Below, one piece after another: positions 57,166-64,000 of a DNA stretch of 64,000 nt. Position 1 is the first letter of the stretch. Each line of letters begins with the position of its first letter. Made by a program: the position numbers and the translations under genes. Origin of the DNA: Deroplatys truncata (lineage: Eukaryota > Arthropoda > Insecta > Mantodea > Mantidae); contig CM060985.1 of assembly GCA_030765065.1 (NCBI GenBank), positions 173,498,096 through 173,562,095 on the forward strand, read 5' to 3'. The notes under the pieces were generated by a model. That model did no database searches. It saw nothing but the letters and a program-made list of their open reading frames with translations, and was not told where the DNA came from.

Positions 57166-58540
57166 CAGTAAAATCTCGTTAGTACGTTTTTGCGGGGACC
57201 CAAGGATTTGGACGTCATAGACGGGAAAACGTGTTAACGAAAATACATAATCTGCAACTTAAGAACATATTTATGTAATAAAATCTAATAATACATCTTA
57301 CCTCAAAAACGGATGTGAAATATACACTATTTAAATTGGTTTGAAATACATATCGATAGTTGATTGCTTTGTTGGTTTTAATGCCAAAATTTTACTGTCC
57401 AACTTGTTTAGTAAAGTCATTACATCATCATCAACTTTGAAACTGCACACATATCGCTTCACTATGTCCATTGCCTGCATGGCTTCTGACACTGTAGGTA
57501 CTGGCTCAGGATCTGGTTCATCGTCACTTTTGTCTCCCACTAATGCTTCATCTTTCACTTGTTCTTCAAGTATTTCATCTATCGTCGCTGTTTCACACAC
57601 TGGAATTTCATTGTCAATGTTTACATAGTTTTCGAAAGACACGCCGGCATCGTCTGCTATTTGGCGCCATTCTTCACTCTCGGAAAACTCGTCTTCCTGC
57701 GTAATTTCATCACCAAGAACTCGGCAAAAACCGGCTTTATTAAAGCAGTTCCTAATGGTATCTTGCATCACACAATCCCAAGCAGTTCTAATAAAATGCA
57801 TGGCATCTAAGACGGTGATTTTTCTTGTCGTCGATTTCAGTGCAGCCAACCTTCTCTGTACCAGCCTCTTACGATACGCATGTTTCATGCACCGAATTAT
57901 GCCTTGATCTAAAGGTTGTAGCTTACTCGTGCAGTTTGCTGGGAAGAAAATGATCTTTATGTTTCTTAAATTTGAAACAGTTGGTGGATGAGCAGCACAC
58001 TGATCAATAAACAGTGCAATTTGCCGCACTTTCTTTTTCTCCATTGCGAACAAAAAGTTAAAATACTTTTACGTTTCGTCAACACTCAACAGCATAAACT
58101 AACCACACCAAGCCACTGTTAAACTAAAGCGTCACCGCAGAACACTAAAGAACGTCACTAAAGCATCCCCCCCCACACACACACACAAAACGCGTCCCAC
58201 AAATACGTACATGCATGGTATTGGCTGCCGGTTTCACCCCGCCTGGTTTGACCAAAGTAGCGAATGAGAACGTCTAACTTTGAATGTAGTAAATCTACTC
58301 CCGCTGGACCGTTACTTTTATGTTCTCAAAAATGACTATTAATACCGACCGACCAAGCATTGGCATTGGCCAAAATAGCGAATGAGGGCATCAAACTTCG
58401 AACGTAGTAAGCGGGAGCGAGAAAACGTACTAAACGAACGTTATTAATGCATTTGATGCATTTTGTGCCGGGACGTTTATAATTCAACGCAATACACGGG
58501 AAAACGTGTTAATGAGGAACGTGCTAACGAGATTCCACTG
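57166..58540 (-). mobile_element. pogo/Tigger element, TA target duplication
   Basis: 1375 bp with ends CAGTAAAATCTCGTTAGTAC and the inverted GTGCTAACGAGATTCCACTG, flanked by TA. Subterminal AAAACGTGTTAACGAA / GGGAAAACGTGTTAATGAGG repeats are present near both ends. Too short for a complete element (about 2-2.5 kb), and the 5' half of the gene is missing. Confidence 0.92.
57331..58053 (-). pseudogene. Tigger-type transposase, C-terminal half of the DDE domain
   Basis: An open frame of 240 codons. The visible blocks are RQIALFIDQCAAHPPT (second catalytic Asp), NIKIIFFPANCTSKLQPLDQ (third Asp in LQPLDQG), a GIIRCMKHAYRKRLVQRRL helix and an acidic Glu/Asp-rich linker (DDEPDPEPVPTVSEAMQAMD), ending in STIDMYFKPI. 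The CENP-B-like DNA-binding domain and first Asp are absent; upstream of about 58053 the DNA is non-coding, so a large internal deletion removed them. The remaining frame has no stop or shift, so the insertion is fairly young or this part is under constraint. Confidence 0.88.
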
Positions 58541-59747
58541 TACATTGTATACTTTAATAATGCAAGAGCTGTGAGAATAATAAGTTTTAAGTAGCTAACA
58601 ATGAGGTAATAATGAGGTAACCTTGTAGCAATAATGAGTTAGAGTGTTAGAAAAGTTACCAGTCATGATTATATCAAAGATAAGGTAAATTCAGTAACAG
58701 TTTAAACTTAGCCAATCAATAGCAAGGAAAAAGTTTAAGTAAAATGCAGATATTCTATTGGACTAGAATTAGCCAATCAGAGATTTGAAATACTGAAGCT
58801 TATAGGTTTAACCGTTGAAAGTTGCTGGCAAGCCTTGGTAGTGAACAGATGTAAGATGTGTTCTGTATGTGTGAATTGTAAAATATGTATACGTGCTAAG
58901 TGAAAGTATTGAAGATTTTCACAGTTCTTAAAAAGTGTAGTGCTTTATAAAAATGTGCAAGAATTAATAACAGAAGTGAATTTAAAAAAGTTAAATTCTG
59001 TGATGTCTACAATCACTGTCACACTCATCCTAACTAAGATATACGTGACTCTACAAACAAGACTGATGCAGCCGAGGTAAAATTCAAACATAAATAATAT
59101 ATAGAAGCAGTGTTAATAACAAAGTTAAATATTATAGCGTAAAACTTGGAGAGTAATAACAAAAACACGTCTTGAAATCAGCTTCTCATACGTAGCAGCA
59201 TATTGCGTAATAACAGTAACTATTACATAATCAACAAATTCAAACCGATGCCCAAAGCGTGTTCTAGGAACTCCTTAAATGCAACTAAATAAAAATATTA
59301 CGTAAAATACAATTACGTAAGCATATATCTTCTTCAAGTTAAATATATTATGTAAGCACATAACTTCTTCAAGTTGGCTCCCATACGTGGGACAGTTAAA
59401 ATTATGTAACCAAACAAAACAAAACAAAAGCAGCACAAAAATATCATCTTTAAGTTTTAAAAAAATATAACGTGAAGCAAATAACTATCTTACCTATTAC
59501 CTAAAAAACCAGTAAAAACTGGTAGAAATTAACAACAAACAACTTTAAAGTGTGCTATTAAATAAAGGAATGAAAGCTTGGTACACCTACAGGAATCGGA
59601 AATGTAATGAACCTGCACTTAGATAATGTTTACTCTATTGTATTTTGATGTTGGCTGAATTGGAAGGAGGTGAAAAATATCATTGGTCAGTTAAAAATAA
59701 ATGAAATTCCAATGCTCAAAATTGAGTTTCCACTTTGCGATCAATAT

Positions 59748-60160
59748 GCTAGAAACTGTGTGTTTTATACATATTAATATCAAGGATTTCAAAACAAATC
59801 AAGACTATCATGACTACTTCACAAGGACAACAAAACATATTCATCTTTCTACTCACTCTAACAGCCTAAAATCCATTGACCATCAAGGTATAAAATTATA
59901 TAACAAACTAAGTAGAGGATTTGATGATCTTAATGCTAGATTTAGAAAGAAAATTAAAAATATCTTAATGGAACACAAATATTATTCAATAAATAAAGTA
60001 TTAGAAACCATATAAATAAGTGTTAATTTTGTCCTTGACATCTGAAATTTAAATGTAACAATTTGCACATATGAATAATGTTGTAAGATTTCTTTGCTGA
60101 CGAAACCATAAATTGTAACAATTTTATAAGGTGAATAAAGAATTGAATTGAATTGAATTG
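59748..60160 (+). pseudogene. LINE C-terminal end with GAATT-type 3' tail
   Basis: Reads DYHDYFTRTTKHIHLSTHSN then SIDHQGIKLYNKLSRGFDDL and FRKKIKNILMEHKYYSI, the final block of Jockey/CR1-like RT proteins (HSYNTR..., G...YN.LP...K). After the stop comes a 3' UTR with GTGAATAAAG and a tail of (AATTG)n at 60141-60160. Severely 5' truncated, inserted in the Harbinger MITE at ATAT. Confidence 0.82.
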
Positions 60161-60289
60161 ATATGATCGGTTTGCATTCCCATTCTCGTTACCAGGCTAT
60201 TGTGAACCAAAATCTTGTATACTGCATTGCTTCCCGTTCTTGTTTCGGTTTTGGTTACCGTTCTCGGGCTATTGTGAACCAGCCTGTAA

Positions 60290-60624
60290 ATATTGATAAA
60301 AATCTACAAAGCCAATTTTTTTTAAACTAATGAAGTGAACCTGCTCCAAACCCTTGTTTTGGCTTTAAAATATATATTTCATATTTTGACAAATTTTCCT
60401 TCATATTTTGTCTTTCTGTGCTCATGCTTTGCAAATGGTTCTCCTTTTTCAGTAACCACAGATTTTGAACTTGTCAAACAGTCAATGGTGGTGTAAAATT
60501 TGTGTTTTTCATTAGAACAGCAGTTTATATGTACATAGGATTAATGCAAAATTTCACAAAATGAAATTTATAGAAATATCAAATAAGTAATGTTCATTAA
60601 AAGAACAAAGTTTTGTTATGTTAG
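60290..60624. other. Intron end before exon 5
   Basis: AT-rich, no recognised repeat. Ends in the acceptor GTTATGTTAG. Confidence 0.4.
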
Positions 60625-60755
60625 GTATTTCAAAGAAGTCTCGCAGTCTGTTTCTTGAACTGGATGCAACAGCCGCTAAGCAACCCCCAACACAGATGAT
60701 GTCTCCTGTCAAATCCCCTGTGCCCAAGGATGACTCGCGGAGAAGATCAAGAGAG
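60625..60755 (+). CDS. Host gene exon 5: Ser/Pro and basic segment
   Basis: Acceptor TTATGTTAG|GTATT and donor AGAGAG|GTGAGT, phase 1 in and phase 0 out, 131 nt. After a Gly codon shared with exon 4 it reads ISKKSRSLFLELDATAAKQP, PTQMMSPVKSPVPKDDSRRR, SRE. The SKKSRSLF start is a fifth example of the Lys-Ser-Arg-hydrophobic motif seen in exons 1 to 4. The two SPVK/SPVP sites look like proline-directed phosphorylation sites followed by an Arg-rich stretch (inference). The gene continues beyond the window. Confidence 0.85.
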
Positions 60756-61726
60756 GTGAGTTAACATCCGAGTTCTCAAAAATAAAACTGCTTGAAACGG
60801 AACAGTCTAGAAATGTTTGCAAACTGAGAGCTTGTTGTTCTTTCTATCATAAAATGAACATCTTAATTACAGTGGGGTTCATTTATTCTCAGATTTTCAC
60901 AGATATGGGTTTGAATGTAATGAAACTAATATTTCAACATTTCAGCATTGGTATAATGAAAGTGCTATTGTCAGTACAATTACGGCCAACATGCAGGTTC
61001 CCCAGTCAATTCCCTGTATTATAATTGCTGTATTATAACATGTACCTTGAGACAGTTCAGTGACACTGCAGCTACGTGTGTGACAGCCAATCACCACCGA
61101 TATCGCCCAACACCCCTTCATCTCCTCCGCTATAACCTCCAGCAAAACATAATACTTCTACTGTTGATGGATTCATTTATATGTATAATATGTTTCGGTC
61201 TCGTGAACCTGAAGGAATGCTTGCGCATGTAAAAAATAGACAAGGCCTTGACGTAATATATATAAATAGTAGTCAGTGTTCTTAGTAATAATAAAGTGAA
61301 ATATGCACAAGTGTGCAAAGATGAAGCAAATGTTTAGTTTTCGGCACTGAGTTCTGTCAGTGATTTTGAGCACTTGTGCAATATAGCATGTGGTATTTGT
61401 TGCACTTCTGTTCACGGAGTTTACAAATACATTTATTCGTTACTACATGAAAATTAAATTATTGTAGAGCCATTTTATGCACGACTGGTGACATTTCTTA
61501 TGCGTTGATTTAATTCCATTATCAAATGTTTGTTCTGTTATCAGAAATGACACTCACAAATATCTAGCCTTCCCTCTTCCCGCTATCTTATCCTGCAACA
61601 CCATAATTAAATATAGAAGGCTGTTCACTCCACTACAGTCATATTTCCTTTCAACCTGCAAAATTCTGAAATATTTAGCACTTGAGATGTATATTTTCTT
61701 CATTGCCATGCTAGAGACCTAAAGTA
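60756..61726. other. No recognisable feature
   Basis: Intron after exon 5; no repeats or coding motifs were recognised. Confidence 0.35.
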
Positions 61727-62953
61727 CAGGGTCTGGCAGAGGAACGGGTGATTTTAAATTACATTTATTCCATATAAGAAAACATTGTTTCATAAATATA
61801 ATATGTGGTTCTTAACCAACATAATATGGCATTTATTTCTTGAAAATAACTTATTTAAAGTGACAACCATTCACTTGCAGACACTCTTCAAACCTTGGCC
61901 GCAAGTGTGTATACAGCGACACAACATGCCCAGTGAACATTGGTGATTTCATGACGAATATTGGCTTTTAGTGTTTTGATATTTTGTGGGTGATCTTTAA
62001 AGCCAACACTCCTCAAGTATCCCCATAAGAAATCAACACAGTCAAATCTGGGGATCTTGCTGGCCAGGTGATGTCACCTCTACTGGAGATGATTTGCTTT
62101 GAGAAAAGTTTCCTTACAGCATTTAGGAGGCCCCCACAGTGTGAATAGTAGCTCCATTATGTTGAAACCAGGAAACATAAGGAAACGTGTAATTTCATTA
62201 GTAAGAAAGGTTTCAATCATGTTCATGTACCTGACTGAAGTCATGGGCATTGCTTTTCCCTCATCATCCTTGAAAAAGAAAGGGACAACATGACACACCA
62301 AGTGTTTACTTTCTCACTGTGCAATGGTTACTCATGTAAGAAGATGGTTTGAGACCAATATCTGAGATTCTGTTTACAAAGCTAGATAGATAAAAATGTG
62401 ATTCGTCAGACATCTGTTATTCGTCAATAAATTCTTCATCTTCATTCATATGATTTAACATCTCTTCACAAATGTTATTCATGAGAGAAAATCACAAGGC
62501 TTTAGTTTGTACACTACCTGAGGCTTGTAGCAATGCAAATGAAGATGTAAGTGTAATATTCTTTTTACAGTCCTCACTGACAAGTTCACTGCAGCAGAAT
62601 GCTTCACCTCCGAGCGCATTGGACTTTTGCTCCCAGTACTGTTAGCACATCAATATTTTCTGGTGTATGCTTGGTCCTTCTGCTACCTTCAGTGTAAACC
62701 AGTTTCCTCAAACTTATTAACTCACATTTTTATGGAATGAGCAAATGGGACAGGATTGTGGTGTCCAAAATTAAAATGACAATGAAATTGGTGTCTAGCA
62801 GCCTCTGCAAAATCGCGTTGACCTGACCACTGGTCCATGTTTATTGAATGGCATTGTAATAGTAACAGAATGCACATGCAGCTTTCATGTTATTCATTGA
62901 GCTATAAGGAAAAACACACATTGTAAAATCACCTGTTTCTCTACTGGACCTTG
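61727..62953 (-). mobile_element. IS630/Tc1-mariner-type element, heavily decayed
   Basis: The left end CAGGGTCTGGCAGAGGAACG and the right end TCTCTACTGGACCTTG are imperfect inverted repeats joined to GGTGATTTT / AAAATCACC. TA lies on the left only. On the minus strand the catalytic region survives as WPARSPDLT then a shifted SYGDT block (family form PDL.P.DFFLWGYLK) and FEECLQVNGCHFK. The helix-turn-helix region near 62700 reads ICSFHKNVS and GNWFTLKVAEG in broken frames. This matches a DDE group common in insects. Many stops; dead. Confidence 0.65.
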
Positions 62954-63425
62954 TGCTTTTGTTGTTCTTAAATAAATTTGAGAAATGTCTAAAAATATTT
63001 CTACAAACCTTAAACATACCACAACTTCCTATAAGCACATTGTTACGGAATACTATTCTAATTTCTTATTAACCTGCAAAATTCCAAAGTGTTTAGTAAG
63101 AATGCCCCTTTGATTTCCTCCATTTCAAATTAGTAATAATAAAACTAATGACGTATTGTACCACTTTCAAAATGTTGCTTCAGCTTTTATATAAGACTGC
63201 TTAAAATAAATTATAGTAGACTTTTGTCTTCCATGCATTCTCTGTGGGACAACAACAATAACAACAAAATGTCAAAGCCAACATAATAAATAAATATTGT
63301 CTAGTATGACTCCAACATGAATATAAACAGGTGTTCCACTCAAAAAGGGTCCCAGAAATTGTGTAATCAAGGTAATTGGAGATAGAATGAAAGAAAATTT
63401 AAATGTGCTATGTGTGAGAAATGAA
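62954..63425. other. No recognisable feature
   Basis: Intronic AT-rich DNA. Confidence 0.35.
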
Positions 63426-63431
63426 AGTACA

Positions 63432-63490
63432 GTAGAACCCTGATTAACCATTATAATGGAGGGGAGGGATTAACGGTTAACCGAAGATGA
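63432..63490 (+). repeat. pogo/Tigger-like terminus
   Basis: TA followed by CAGTAGAACCCTGATTAACC and an ATTAACGGTTAACC subterminal palindrome is typical of Tigger-type ends. No partner end is visible before the window stops. Confidence 0.45.
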
Positions 63491-63705
63491 GGATAGTACA
63501 TCTTTCTTAATATAAACAGTATGTGTAATAAGAAATTACACAAAAAACTCATAAAGCATATGAGTGCATACTTAGAAAAATGGCAGTAAAGGTGATTGCT
63601 GTCTGCAGGGCAGGGCTCTACGTTAAGAGTTAACACATTTTGTTCTGTAAAACCAATACAAATGTGCACAATTACGCACTTGCATCCAGTTTTGTAGGTA
63701 AAAAT

Positions 63706-63986
63706 TAAATTGGGTTTTATTTATTTATGCTCTTTAACTGCTGTGGTCCTTAGCGTCCCAATCTATATTGGGCATGAAGGACTGGTAATTTTGCTCAGAG
63801 GCCTCTTTATCAGGCTTGAGGTTCTTTTACGTGCTATAAATCTAAGACACAGTACCACTGGCTTTACTTTCCTTCTGAAGGAAGTCATGCCAAGGATTTT
63901 TACGCCCAAAAAAGTCCATTGCCCTTGCCGGGTTTGAATCCGTGACCTCAGGAAGTAGAGGCTAGCATGGTAACCATACATCACAG
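63706..63986 (-). mobile_element. SINE (family S), near full length
   Basis: Tail AAATTAAATTGGGTTTTATT; body CGTCCCAATCTATATTGGGC, AGGCCTCTTTATCAGGCTTG and GTCATGCCAAGGATTTTTAC; B box GGGTTTGAATCC; head GAGGCTAGCATGGTAACCAT. A minus-strand copy near the right edge. Confidence 0.88.
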
Positions 63987-64000
63987 TTTTGTAGGTAATT

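Larger units (their letters stand above)
56996..59493 (+). mobile_element. LTR-like element family L, copy E, 5-bp duplication CTATT, with nested Tigger
   Basis: Starts GAGGCAGTATTTTAATACCT and ends GCAAATAACTATCTTAC, flanked by CTATT at 56991-56995 and 59494-59498. The Harbinger MITE host reads GGCTATTACC without it at about 51356. Without the Tigger element (57166-58540) it is about 1.12 kb. Confidence 0.87.
56611..60285 (+). mobile_element. Harbinger MITE (family H), copy 3, with nested LTR-like element and LINE end
   Basis: Starts AGGCAGCTTCATGACTACTG then AGAACGGTAACCAG and ends GGGCTATTGTGAACCAGCCT. The flanking trinucleotides are ATA and GTA, probably a worn TTA. The body is interrupted at GCCTATT|ACC by family L copy E (56996-59493) and at ATCAATAT by a LINE end (59748-60160). 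Outside these it follows the copy at 50957. Confidence 0.82.

Overview
This is intron-rich, AT-rich eukaryotic DNA, most likely from an arthropod with a large, transposon-filled genome. A polyneopteran insect (cockroach, termite or relative) is my guess. The reasons are GT-AG exons 4 to 18 kb apart, mariner, Tc1, pogo/Tigger, hAT and PIF/Harbinger elements, non-LTR retrotransposon remnants, tRNA-derived SINEs, LTR-like elements and satellite arrays. No bacterial-style genes are present.

Host gene. Only one ordinary gene is supported: a plus-strand gene crossing the window, with five exons at 16524-16686, 21064-21267, 39169-39256, 52588-52801 and 60625-60755. Their splice phases agree (2, 2, 0, 1, 0) and they join into one open frame of about 265 residues without a stop. 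A sixth, 36-nt phase-neutral microexon is possible at 27767-27802. Both ends of the gene lie outside the window. The protein is charged, Ser/Glu-rich and partly coiled-coil, with recurring Lys-Ser-Arg-aromatic motifs that recall actin-binding scaffolds of the EPLIN/Xin kind; I do not recognise it firmly.

Layout. 1-1655: 119-bp satellite. 2-16 kb: Tc1 relic, a foldback element, a LINE end, a 99-bp tandem array, then nested copies of a roughly 0.8-0.9 kb repeat (here 'MITE-A') and a hAT element with a perfect 8-bp target duplication. 16.5-21.3 kb: exons 1 and 2 around a Harbinger-like element and an LTR-like element with an arthropod core promoter. 22.9-27.6 kb: MITE-A within MITE-A with a SINE inside, and a complete but dead mariner. 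29.4-37.9 kb: the densest nest, a LINE inside a MITE-A copy, itself hit by a SINE, a MITE-A, a Harbinger MITE (which carries another SINE and a Myb/SANT-coding element) and two LTR-like elements. 38-52.8 kb: a palindrome, exons 3 and 4, a second Tc1, a hAT-family transposase relic and more MITEs. 53-60.3 kb: LTR-like copies, one holding a Tigger relic, and a Harbinger MITE holding a LINE end. 60.6-64 kb: exon 5, a decayed IS630/Tc1-type element and a SINE.

The most interesting features are (i) a repeat family with five copies of about 1-1.1 kb, all starting GAGGCAG, with flanking 5-bp duplications and no terminal inverted repeats; (ii) the abundant MITE-A family, which nests in itself and carries a variable internal microsatellite; (iii) the order of insertions that can be read from target-site duplications. 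All calls come from reading the sequence; no database search or computation was run.
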